A stretch of 64,000 nucleotides of DNA from assembly GCF_030272615.1 (NCBI RefSeq), contig NC_081410.1, forward strand, positions 254,497,533 through 254,561,532. Reading direction: 5' to 3'. Source of the DNA: Cryptomeria japonica (taxonomy: Eukaryota; Streptophyta; Pinopsida; Cupressales; Cupressaceae). Position numbers and translations under genes: made by a program. This document shows positions 1 to 9,182 of this stretch, piece after piece. Under the pieces are notes generated by a model that saw only the letters and a list, made by a program, of their open reading frames with translations, did not search any database and was not told the DNA's origin. Within the stretch, counting starts at the first letter, position 1. Each line of letters begins with the position of its first letter.

Positions 1-256
1 TGAGTTCTGCACATTCTATGGCCGGTGGAAATCCAGTTGCTTGGACGATGCCATTTCTCATCATCCGACAAGCAATGGGTGTTGGCAGGAAACCATCTAG
101 CCCATACATACTCTTTCTGAATTCTTTGATATCTACATGTCTGAGGTTGGTGTCTGTAAAATTCTTCCATTTACAATTGATCTTCAATTCCGACTACAAC
201 CCTTTACTAGCAAACTTCATCTGAGCTTTCTTGGAGGGTACTCCTTTGGTGGTCAT
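1..256 (-). pseudogene. N-terminal part of the antisense LTR gene, copy 0
   Basis: Read on the minus strand from an ATG at 254-256, this gives about 85 codons that run off the window edge. The stretch ending in GFPPAIECAEL aligns with GFPPSVQNYEL in the copy 3 gene (56691-60310). Upstream residues such as HVDIKEFRK match HIDIQDFRD, and a shared MK(F/Y) lies near the start. One in-frame TAG sits near codon 21, so this copy is broken. The homology extends to within a few codons of the likely start in both copies, which supports a true N-terminus here. I do not recognise the protein. Confidence 0.7.
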
Positions 257-1329
257 TAACCTGCAATACACATGAAAATTGAACATTATTTTGGTCAAAA
301 TTGAAGATTTTAACTCTGATTTCGGACCTTTTTACTTGAAAATTTCACTTTCAGCCTGTCAAAAGATTATTATTTTGTGAAAAATCAGACTGAAAATGAA
401 AGAGTTTGGCTAAGTACTTAGCAGATTTCAAGAAATAAAAAGTTTAAGACAGAAGAAATCAATAAAGAGTATGAATTTTTTGAACATCTAGAATTTTCTT
501 TGACTGATTTTAATAAAAATTTGTCTTTAATTCTGAAATTTCTGTCTTAAACTCAGAAAAAGCACCTTATTCCTTCTCTCAACAATTACAAATTTTTACT
601 TCTTCAAAAATTCTTCAAAATTCAATCTTCCAAAATTTCAAGAGAGAGAGAAAGAGAGAGAGGGAACTTCTTCCAAAATCGAACTCCAATCTCCAAACCT
701 GATAATGAATTTTGAAAGGGACAAGTTGAGTTGATATAGAGTTGAGAAGTTCGATTTTTAGAAGCTTTAGGTGTTTTTTCTTTTTTTCGTTTTTTTGTTT
801 TTTCCTTAGGTTCATTGACCTAGGCCTTGTTTTATTTTCTTAAAAATGGAAACTTTTATTCCTCACCCAAGGCAATTTGGCATAAAACCTTCTAGATGTT
901 TCTCTCGAATACCAAAAGTTTTCAAAAAAATTCTAAGTGTTTTATTTTCCCTCAAAAAATAATTCTATTCCCTCTAAAAATAATTCTAAGTGTTGGAAAA
1001 AAATATAAAAGTATTTTAAGTGTTTAAATTTTTTTTTCCAACCTCTTCCAAACCTTTGACTATGGCGAATTTATCCATGTGTTTGAAACACTTTCCCATG
1101 TTTAGGCGAATTAGACCTATCATTTTGCCAATTTTGCCTAGGCAAACTTCTTATTTTCCACACCATACCTCCTTTGATCATTGCTTTTTACTTTGGTAGA
1201 CTTCACCTTATGTTAATCATCTTGACATTCCTCCTAGGCGGACTTAGCTAGGTGTTTGGAACTTGTTTTTCATGCCTAGGCGAACTTCTTCTTCATGTGC
1301 CATCTTAACCTTTGATACCTAAGGCAGAC

Positions 1330-2340
1330 TTTAGCTTTTCTTGACACATGGCAGACTTTGTAGATGCTTGGCCAAGGCGGACTTGGCAATTGTTTCAACC
1401 ATGCCTTCTACCATGCTAGGTGGACTTTACCTTATGTTTGGACATGTTTCCTTTGAGCTGGGCGGACTTTACCCCCTCTTTGGACATTCCTCTTCATGTG
1501 CTTTGCCTTCATTATTGCTTGTGGACAAACTTAACCCTTCCATTTGTCATGCTAAGTGGACTTTAAGGCTATTTGATCATGCTTTACATCTTTGGGCGGA
1601 TTTTGAAGCCAACTTTTAAGCCAAAACCTCTTAGGCGGACTTTGAACATGCTTAGACACTTCTCTCACCTTGCTTGGCAGACTTAACCCTTTGTTTGGAC
1701 ATCCTTTCTAGCTGTTGGGCAGAGTTGGAGAACATTTTGCCAAGGCAGACTTCAAGGTTATTAGGCCAAGTCGGACTTTTCTTCATCCTTGCCATATCCT
1801 TCTTGCTGGGCGGACTTTGAAGGTGTTTGGACTTCCTTCTTCATGTGTTTGGCGGACTTTACCACTTGTTTGGACTTGCTTTCTTGGAGCTGGGCGGACT
1901 TCACCATACCCTTAGACATGCTTTCTAACTGCAGGTCGGAGTTGGAAGTTATTTTGCCATCTTTGATCATTCATCTTTAGGTCACGAGCAGATTTTGACC
2001 TCCATTGGACATCTCCTTTATGTGCCAAGGCGGACTTTGCCATTGTTTTGTCATGCTTTCCAAGTGTTGGGCAGAGTTTGTAGAGGTTTGGACATCTTTC
2101 TTATTGCTTAAGTCAGACTTGACAAGTGTTTGGCCAATGCTTTTCATGCCTTACTTTCTCCTTGAGCGGACTTCAAGTTTGATTGGCCATCTCTACATAG
2201 GGCGGACTTCATGGATGTTTGGACATCCTTCCTTTGAGTTGGGCGGACTTTGCTTCATCTTGGACTATCCTTAGCTGCTGGTCAAAGTTTGCAGCCCATT
2301 GGACATCCTTCCCAAGGCAGACTTCAAAGCAAATTTGACA
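1330..2340 (+). repeat. Degenerate ~42-bp tandem array with GCGGACTTT core
   Basis: The core GGCGGACTTT, or a one-base variant, recurs at about 1463, 1636, 1810, 1852, 1895 and many more places. It is usually followed by a TTTGGACAT-like segment. Spacing is close to 42 bp where units are best preserved (1810, 1852, 1895). The array sits between the antisense gene start and the LTR right end, where other copies carry a different filler. Short reading frames here are by-products of the repeat. Confidence 0.75.
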
Positions 2341-2860
2341 TATCTTGCTTGAGCGCTACATTCCAAACTCTCTTCCATTGCCGTATTCAAGTTTTGATCT
2401 GCCATGTTGAAGTTTTGATCTTTTGGAACAAAACCCTAGCCCAAAGCTTTTTCCTTGCTTTTTACCCTTAGAGACATGATTTTTCGATTCTGAAGGCATG
2501 GGCACTGATGTCATCAAGGGACCAAACCCTAGGTCTACTTTCAAAAAAGCAGAAAAAAAGCAAAAAGCAAGCCAAAAACCTCCTTACCAGATTGGTCCCA
2601 AAATGCTAAAAATTAAAAAAAAGCAAAAAAACAGAATTCCTAAAAAGTAGGAAGGTGTCAGAATTGACCCTAAGCAATTGTGATCTTCGTCCTTCGGTCC
2701 TTTCGAGTGCTTTGGTGATGTCTAGACACTGATCGGAGCAAGAATTCTCTATTTGGCTCAGGGTGACCTTGGGAAAACTCTAAATCTAAACTCTCGAAAA
2801 TAGAGACTTGTGAAATTAAAACGCTTAGACAAAACCCTCAAAAAGCAAACAACTAGGGGT

Positions 2861-2877
2861 CCCCATTCGCAATGGGG
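2861..2877 (+). other. Conserved terminal hairpin, copy 0
   Basis: CCCCATT, loop CGC, AATGGGG form a perfect 7-bp stem 24 bases before the LTR end. The same position carries a different but still paired stem in copies 1 to 3. Confidence 0.7.
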
Positions 2878-2901
2878 CGATGTGTGAAATAGGTCACAAC
2901 A

Positions 2902-3872
2902 GGACCAAGTTCGCTCTTGATGAGGAGCAAAGGAAGTTCAGCATCATTCCATCACCTCTTCATCAATTGATCTCTTGTAACTCATTCACTCCTTAAGGTC
3001 TTTAGTCTCTATGTGCAAAAACCATCAAATTACCCTCAATGAATGCCTTAAAAGTGAATTCGCTCTCATGAAGGAGCAAAGGTGGGTGATTTTGCTACTC
3101 TCAAGGAGCAAAGGAAGTAGATTTCGCTCCAAAATGAGCACAATGGAAATACACCACAAATTCGCCTCTTAGCTAGGTTTTATCAATTTCTTGTCTTTGC
3201 ATCAAACTAGACTTTGTGATTTTGCCCCTCTAGTGTGTAGATGTGTCAAATTAGCCTTAAGGAAAACCTTAGAAGGAATTTCGCCCCTAAACCTGGGCAA
3301 TGGAAATGAAATTCGCTCCAATCAAGGAGCAATGGAAGTGGTAGGAAACTCGGCTTTCTTAGGTAAATTTCACCAATCCTACCCTCTTCTACCTCAAGAT
3401 CGTCATCTCTCCATGTGAAATGCTTGAAATTGTCATCATAATTGCCTTGAGAAGATTTTCACTCCCAAAGAAGGGCGATGGAAGGCAATTTCGCTCCACT
3501 CCAAGGGCAATGGAAGTAACCATTTAGTCAAAATTTCATTCAATTTCTCCAATCCATCAACTCAAATTCTAGGTTCCAATCATCCATAGGTGAAAATAGG
3601 TCAAAATAACCTTAAGAGGAACCTTGGGATCAACTTTGCTCCTATTCATGAGCAAAGGAAGAGCATTTCTCTCTCAATGAGGAGCAAAGGAATAAGAATG
3701 CGCTCCTAACAAGGAGCAATGGAAAAAAATTTAATACTTAGCCAAATTCGTGTTCTCTCCATTCATCAATTCATCTCTTCATATGCAAGCATTGTCAAAT
3801 TTCTTCCACCAAGCATCTTGAAGATGATTTTGCTCCATGATAGATGTAATAAAAGTGAAATTCGCTCCTAAT
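2902..3872 (+). repeat. Fragment of another TGTTGACG-like variable region
   Basis: About eleven copies of a motif like AAGGAGCAATGGAAG recur, for example at 2934, 3079, 3104, 3323, 3503, 3680 and 3713. They are often preceded by TTCGCTCC, so CGCTCC and GGAGC can pair. This resembles the filler regions of the neighbouring LTRs and has no coding potential. It appears to be host DNA for the insertion of copy 1, which begins at 3873. Its own ends are not visible. Confidence 0.5.
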
Positions 3873-4685
3873 TGTTGACGTGGCTAAAAATGTATTGCTA
3901 CAACTCTATTCGGTCAACGCAGATTAGAATGTTCTTGCTGAGTATCCTATCCTCTCTTGTGTAAGGAATCCCTAATGTTGTTTTAGTTGATCAAAGGGGA
4001 CAACCTCAAGGTTCCAAATGTTAGGTCATGACTGCGGGATAACTCAGTTGTTTGATGTGTTTTGCTGGAAACACCAAGGGGACTTCAGTGGTTAGATAAA
4101 ATCAGTTTTGGTAGCACGGGTTCCCTAAGACTCTACAGTCTTGACTTCATCGAATTTCTCTTTAACATGACGTTGTTTTGGACTTCAACTTTCTAATAAC
4201 AAAGGGAAAAAATGAGGGAGAAAGAGAGAGAAAGCAACTAATTAATCTATCTAAGATAGCATATTCAGGAAAATAGACTGAAACCTTCAAAAAACCAGAT
4301 TCAACTTTACCAGCTAATAAAGCACAATTATGTAAAACCTAATGCAATCTTCAAGGAGAGTTAGATTATCATGCTATTAAACATAAATGTAGAACTTTTA
4401 CATCCATCCATTTGATATTTAACAGCTGAACTGAGCATATAAGTGGGTTCAGACTAACCATGCAGGGGGAGTGACAATCAGTCAATCCTTAATGGTATGA
4501 ACTCCAAGGTTTCTATCAAATACTAACCTGAAAATACTATCTAAAAACAAAATACATGACATGAAAATTAAATAGTGAAGAAAGAGACCATGCACTCACA
4601 TAAAGTTAAGACAGCATTAACTTCCATTAAATCTATATAAAATTCGTCGAAGTTTCAACAACAATCTTAGAACTTCTTCCAAAAA

Positions 4686-4700
4686 GAGGGAAAAACAATC
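4686..4700 (-). promoter_or_regulatory. TATA box read on the minus strand, copy 1
   Basis: On the minus strand the sequence is CTATATAAGGG. The equivalent place in copy 2 (about 49276) reads CTATAAAAGGC and in copy 4 (about 37421) CTATATAAGCC, all good TATA boxes in the same direction. In copy 3 (about 56415) the motif has decayed. The box lies about 820 bp from the TGTTGACG end and downstream of the antisense gene, where a U3/R border would be if the element reads on the minus strand. Confidence 0.45.
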
Positions 4701-4932
4701 CCTTATATAGATTTCCAAAATTGGATGAATGGCCCAGATTTAATCTTACAAGTGGCCCAAATTCATCCTCCAAGGCATGGCTGCCTATACCTATTAATAA
4801 GGAACAAATATCTCCCTACCAACTACCAACTAACTAATAACTACCCAACATAAAGTTGCTACCCAAAAAGTGCACTTGCACGGAGCTCAAAATCTACAAT
4901 GAACTTGGGTAGTTGGAAAGAAATAACTAACT

Positions 4933-5530
4933 CTAGGAAAGAACTTTCTCTTTTCCCGAGGTAGATTCTTTTACCAAAAATTCAACTTCCCCTTGCAAGT
5001 AATCTTTCGAGATGTCCCTGTTTGCTGCACGCTCTGCCCGAACATATTCTTGAAACTTCATGCAAACCGGGAACAATTCCTTACTAGGAGGAATAGGAGG
5101 ATTACACACTTTGAACCGAATGCCCTCTCGATGGATGTCTACTACCCTCAGTCGTTCACGCAAGTCTGATCGATGAGCTTCAAAACGAAGTATATCTGTG
5201 TGCAGCCTGCTAGCGAATTCTATGTCCTCCGTGGAGTATGTAGTTTTATCAATCCTCAACTTGTCATTCCATTGTGATACTACATCTTCACCTTCCATGT
5301 CATCTTTCTAGCCATTGACCAATGCCCTGAGGATATTTTCACTAATATTCTCAATGCCAAACAAGGCTTCCCTGCATTCCTCCTAAATTTTTTTGAGGGT
5401 GTTCGCCATGTCATTCTTCATGTTGACAATCTAATACCATTCCTTAAAGGTGCTGATATTATGGGGATCTAGGATTGTCTGTAGCGCGGGAATCTGAGCG
5501 TGAGTCTAGAAGAGAGCTCTCATGAGGGGT
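4933..5530 (-). pseudogene. C-terminal part of the antisense LTR gene, copy 1
   Basis: The open segment 5298-4933 ends in GKEKVLS and aligns with the end of the copy 3 gene at 57167-56691 (shared FQEYVR.ERAA.RDI.K.YL.GE.EFL). Upstream to about 5530 the same frame aligns with copy 3 through ILDPHNI and FKEWY, but it is crossed by several stop codons. One TAG, just after FKEWY at about 5431-5433, is also present in copy 3. The rest of the gene is deleted, since the filler region begins at about 5640. No known domain is recognised. The acidic and basic residue pattern and the absence of membrane segments suggest a soluble protein. Confidence 0.7.
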
Positions 5531-6441
5531 AGAGCTATATCAATCGTCTCTTGGATTTTGAAGTACTCTCTCTCTACCTCTGCCATCTTTACATCGGTTG
5601 ACTATATATTGATTGTTACGTCGCATACATCTTTGATGATTCTCTCTACATTTCGGCCTTATGAGCCGATTTTGCAAGTTATATACTAATTTCGGCCTTT
5701 TGGTCATTTCGCAAACTTGGAATTTTTTCACCTTTTCAACTTATAAGCCAATTTTGCTAACTTGGCGTCTCTTTTTTTTTTTGGCTTGTTAACCCCCTTT
5801 TGCACGAGCTTGAGCTTATTAATCATTATCGACTCCTTAGCGTTTTTGGTTTTCAGCATTTGGACTTCTTTGTGAGTTTTGAACTTTGTTATTTCTCCTT
5901 TTCTTCACATTTCGGCCTTGTGACCCGATTTGCAAACTTAGAACCTTTTAGCATTTTCGGCCTAAAAAGTCATCTTGACGTCTTTGGTTAGATGAGGCTA
6001 TTTGTGCGATTCTACTTTTGTTCAATTTCAGCTTTACAAAGCTGATCTAGACTTGGTCATTTTGTGCAAATTTTGGAGATGTTGGGAGTCTAAGTCTTTT
6101 AAAGCGATCTTCATTTTAAAACTCCCTCTTTGCTATTTAACCACTTTGATAGATTTCAACCTTGTCTTACATTTTAAAAATCTTGGCCGACCTTTTCCTC
6201 AACTCAAAACTTGCCAGCTTGGCAGTCTGACTCAATTGAAAAACTTCGCTTCTTCCTTACAAGGTTCACACCCTCTAGAATCCAGGACTTAGAACATTCG
6301 ATCAGTTTACAATTCCAGGTTGACTCGATTTCAGATTGGATCAACTTCTCAAAGCTCAAACTCTTCGCTGCTGCAACTTCCCTACTTGGTTCAAAATTTC
6401 ACTCAGGACCTCAACGAGGTAACAAGACGAGAAAGGGGGAA

Positions 6442-6458
6442 CCCTGTCGATGGCAGGG
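6442..6458 (+). other. Conserved terminal hairpin, copy 1
   Basis: CCCTGTC, loop GAT, GGCAGGG form a 7-bp stem with one G-T pair. It is followed by GTGTGCAAGGCAC and the LTR end. Confidence 0.65.
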
Positions 6459-6480
6459 AGTGTGTGCAAGGCACAACAAA

Positions 6481-6495
6481 TGGCGACTCTACTGG
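6481..6495 (+). promoter_or_regulatory. Primer-binding site, tRNA-Arg type
   Basis: TGGCGACTCTACTGG begins two bases after the LTR terminus. It is nearly complementary to the 3' end of plant tRNA-Arg, which gives TGGCGACTCC(A/G)CTGGGG. That primer is typical of the Tat/Ogre group of Ty3/gypsy elements. This is the main evidence that copy 1 reads on the plus strand. Confidence 0.7.
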
Positions 6496-6963
6496 AGAAA
6501 TGTTTCCAATCATTTCAAGGATGTTAGTCCGGATCGAACCCAGAATCTTCGGTTAGCCACCACTAGTTGGACGAAAAAAAAAGAGAAAAGTCTTTCAAGA
6601 CTAGATAATGTTGCAAGTCAAATCAAATCATGCACTATCGGATTAGCCAGCGTGTGCAATGAGGTTTATTCTAGCTTAAAAAGAGTTGAAGCATCAATGT
6701 CTCACTATGTCAAGCTACCTTGCGGAATCATACTCCAAAAGCAACCCGGATAGAACCCCGCTGCCAGCAAGTGTCCATAGCCCTGGCGGAGTTATCGCCT
6801 GTAAGCTCAAAGAGATTTCATTGTTTCCGGTAGATTTTCTTTTTCGATACCGACAGAGGTGTCTACACTGCCAAAGCCAAATTTCTTTCGATATTTCACT
6901 ACTTTTTAGATTTCTTTCTTTTTTATTTTCTTTCTTTTTCATTTTAACTTTTGGCATTGCAGG
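6484..6963 (+). other. Untranslated leader of the copy 1 element
   Basis: No credible coding frame is present. The stretch ends in a long pyrimidine tract (6885-6950) and TTGGCATTGCAGG, which looks like a plant 3' splice site. The GCAGG element is inserted exactly here, and the sequence resumes at 14405 with CAATGAAGCC. Introns in the leader or between genes are known for Ogre-type elements. Confidence 0.4.
6531..6548 (-). other. Second tRNA-Arg-like segment
   Basis: GGATCGAACCCAGAATCT is complementary to the T-arm region of plant tRNA-Arg as I recall it. It lies about 35 bp beyond the primer-binding site, as if the tRNA complement continued after an insertion. Confidence 0.5.
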
Positions 6964-7997
6964 TGTAGCGTCCTAAAATTGCGACACTTGCAATTTCGAC
7001 TGCATTTGGGTCTTCACGATGGCGATGCAACACGGAACTTGAATGGAGACCCTGAAACTTGTTCATGACATCAAAAACTGCATTTTTCAGCACCCTGGCC
7101 TGATCCTCCTTGCACCCTGCTGCCCCTGAGGTGGGACCATGGCGCCCAGTGCCCTGGTCCCCCAGGACCATGGCGCCCAGCGCCCTGGTCCCTAGCCCTA
7201 TTTTGGGCCCGATCTCTTATGGGGCTTCAGGTCTTTAAGTTTGCAAATTGGAAAATAATATTTCCTGGTCGGCCTAAGGTCGGGAAAATTAGTCTATCAG
7301 CCCTAATTGACAAGTATAAAAACTGCATTTCCTCTCCCATTTTAGGAGATGGAAAAAAGGCGGAAACGATATTCAAACATTCAAGCATTCAAGCATTCAA
7401 GCATTCCTTCAAGCAATTGAGCATTCTAAGTCTCCATTCGAAGCTAAGTGTTGCATTCAAGACAAGGATTCAACCATTGAAGAGGAGATCACATACAACA
7501 TACAACATACTACATACATTACACCTTCACATGTAAGAATACAAACATTCTTACAACAAGAGACGAACAGATCCCCCTTCGTTTCGCGGATTTTTCGGAG
7601 GACCGTGTGCACGCCAGGCACCATCGTCCCGTCAACTTTCGCTCAAATTTGCAAAACAGCACCGTCTCGACATTTTACTACTAATTCCAGGTCCGCAGCT
7701 TCATCCCGTATCCCTATCTCTGTTTATAAGTGAATCTTTCTTGCTTCTACATACATTCATAGTTCAATCATTCTATCTATATTCTTTACAAAAGAGGGTA
7801 GCCTTGTTGTCTTAACCCTTGAAACTCACATAGAATCCAATCTTGCATTGCGTGGGATTGGATCTTGTGGGTTTCAACCCCTCTTTTGAATGTAAAGTCT
7901 CTCCTAAGTGAAAACCATCAACCCTAGTGACTCTCCCTTCTCTCTCCTTGGAGTTGGGGAGGGGAGGACAGCTAAGGTTCATTTTTTCCGCTTTACA
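6964..7997 (+). repeat. 5' LTR of the GCAGG element
   Basis: The LTR carries a TATA box at 7315-7321 (TATAAAA), about 350 bp in, which defines U3. Two 27-bp hairpin units of the form GGACCATGGCGC...GGTCC lie at 7134-7160 and 7165-7191. A short ATTCAAGC tandem lies near 7376-7403. The frames of about 105 codons in both LTRs are not genes. Confidence 0.92.
7315..7321 (+). promoter_or_regulatory. TATA box in the 5' LTR
   Basis: TATAAAA in the context CAAGTATAAAAACTGC. The same motif is at 13717-13723 in the 3' LTR. Confidence 0.6.
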
Positions 7998-8000
7998 TTT

Positions 8001-8016
8001 TGGTGAACCCGACGTG
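8001..8016 (+). promoter_or_regulatory. Primer-binding site candidate of the GCAGG element
   Basis: TGGTGAACCCGACGTG starts three bases after the 5' LTR. It has the TGG start expected for pairing with a tRNA CCA end, but I cannot assign the tRNA. Confidence 0.55.
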
Positions 8017-9182
8017 AACATCCTCATTCTGATTATTCATGGTTAGATCTGAAAATTTTGCTTTCCTAATTATATTTCCATGTTTGATCTTTTGCAAATT
8101 TTAGAGGTTGATTGCATAAAAACCCTAAAATTTTCTTTTTAAGTAATTAAACTTGTGGAACGTTTAATTGTTAATGCTTGTTTCAGATCTACCCTTCTAT
8201 TGCAAATTGTCAATTCATATTTGTGCTTTAATTCTGAAAATTAAGTGGTTAAATGTCAAAACCCTAATTTTTAAGACCTTCTTGATTCAACCTTTGACTA
8301 ATAATTTCACTAATCAAAACACCTCCAAATCGGCTGTAACTTTGGATTCCGCAACAAAATCACAATATCTCTCATCCCTGAAAATTTGGAAAAAAGTTGC
8401 GAGGACCATGTGCACCCCGAGCGCCATCGTCCCCGACATTTTTTCCGAAATTTCGGGAGCTAGATCTTACTATATTTTTCTGCTAAAATCCAGAATTTTG
8501 GCTGATTTTATCAATTTTAACACTCTCAAAATTAAAGTCAAAGTTCGTCTAGCGATTGCTTGGATTGAGGCTTCTAATCATTCAAAAATTGTTGAAATTG
8601 AAATTTGTATCAAAATTGTGTTTCTTACAGTCCTAAATCTGAAAAGTGTGTTAGCATTCATTCGAAATTTCAGTGCTTTATTCAAATTTTTTCAATTTGT
8701 GACTTTTGAAATTAAGTGTTTAATTGCAGCAACTTTGATTTCCACTTTCAAATTCGAATTTTGCATGAAATCGAGTCAACTTTTAAATTTCAAAACTCGC
8801 ATTGCTTTCAGCATTCCCTCTAAAATCATAAAATTCAAAATTTCAGTTTCCCCCTCTTTTTCAAAATTCAAATTTTACACTTTTCAACAATCTTGGTAGG
8901 GTTCAATTTTGAGATTGCAACTTTAATTTGGCCTATCTACAGATCATAAAATCACTCAATTTTTTCAGATTAGCTTTAAAATCATCATAACTTTCATCCC
9001 TGAAAATTTCGAAAAAAGTTGCGAGGACCGTGTGCACTCCGTTCGCCACGGTCCCGGACATTTTTTCCGAAATTTCGGGAGATTGTCCTGATTGCATTTA
9101 ACAGCTTAAATCTAGGAGATTGGCTGGTTTTATTGAAATTTGCTACCTCTAAAATTCAAAATCTTCTCTCTTTCTTTAGTGC
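8017..9182 (+). other. Leader region of the GCAGG element
   Basis: The leader is about 1.2 kb, AT-rich and poor in coding signal. A 243-codon open frame (8168-8899) is phenylalanine, isoleucine and lysine rich with no recognisable domain and is probably chance. Two copies of a ~75-bp segment, around 8388-8460 and 9005-9085, each contain a GGACC...GGTCC-type hairpin related to those in the LTR. Confidence 0.6.

Larger units (their letters stand above)
1..2901 (+). mobile_element. TGTTGACG-family LTR, copy 0, left side cut by the window
   Basis: The right end at 2901 reads CACAACA after a hairpin at 2861-2877, the same terminus seen in copies 1 to 4. The left part lies outside the window. From left to right the visible part holds the start of the antisense gene (1-256), AT-rich leader DNA, a 42-bp tandem array (about 1330-2340) and the conserved right end. 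The five bases after the end are GGACC, but the matching left duplication cannot be seen. The end and hairpin are closest to copy 4, so copies 0 and 4 form one subfamily. Confidence 0.75.
3873..6478 (+). mobile_element. TGTTGACG-family LTR, copy 1, with adjacent primer-binding site
   Basis: The unit starts TGTTGACG at 3873 and ends CACAACA at 6478. Two bases later comes a tRNA-Arg-type primer-binding site, so this copy reads as a 5' LTR on the plus strand. The first ~1 kb matches copies 2, 3 and 4, including the shared block CTGAGTATCCTATCCTCTC. It contains a C-terminal piece of the antisense gene (4933-5530), then a region rich in CGATTTT and TTCGGCC words (5640-6400), then a terminal hairpin. 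No target duplication flanks it, as expected for one LTR of a larger element whose 3' LTR is absent or outside the window. Confidence 0.75.

Noticed and set aside
7219-7536. 105-codon frame repeated in both LTRs of the GCAGG element
   Set aside because: It is present only because the LTRs are duplicated. It spans the TATA box and a short tandem repeat.
8168-8899. 243-codon frame in the leader of the GCAGG element
   Set aside because: Its composition follows the AT-rich leader, it has no domain, and it includes a non-coding hairpin repeat.
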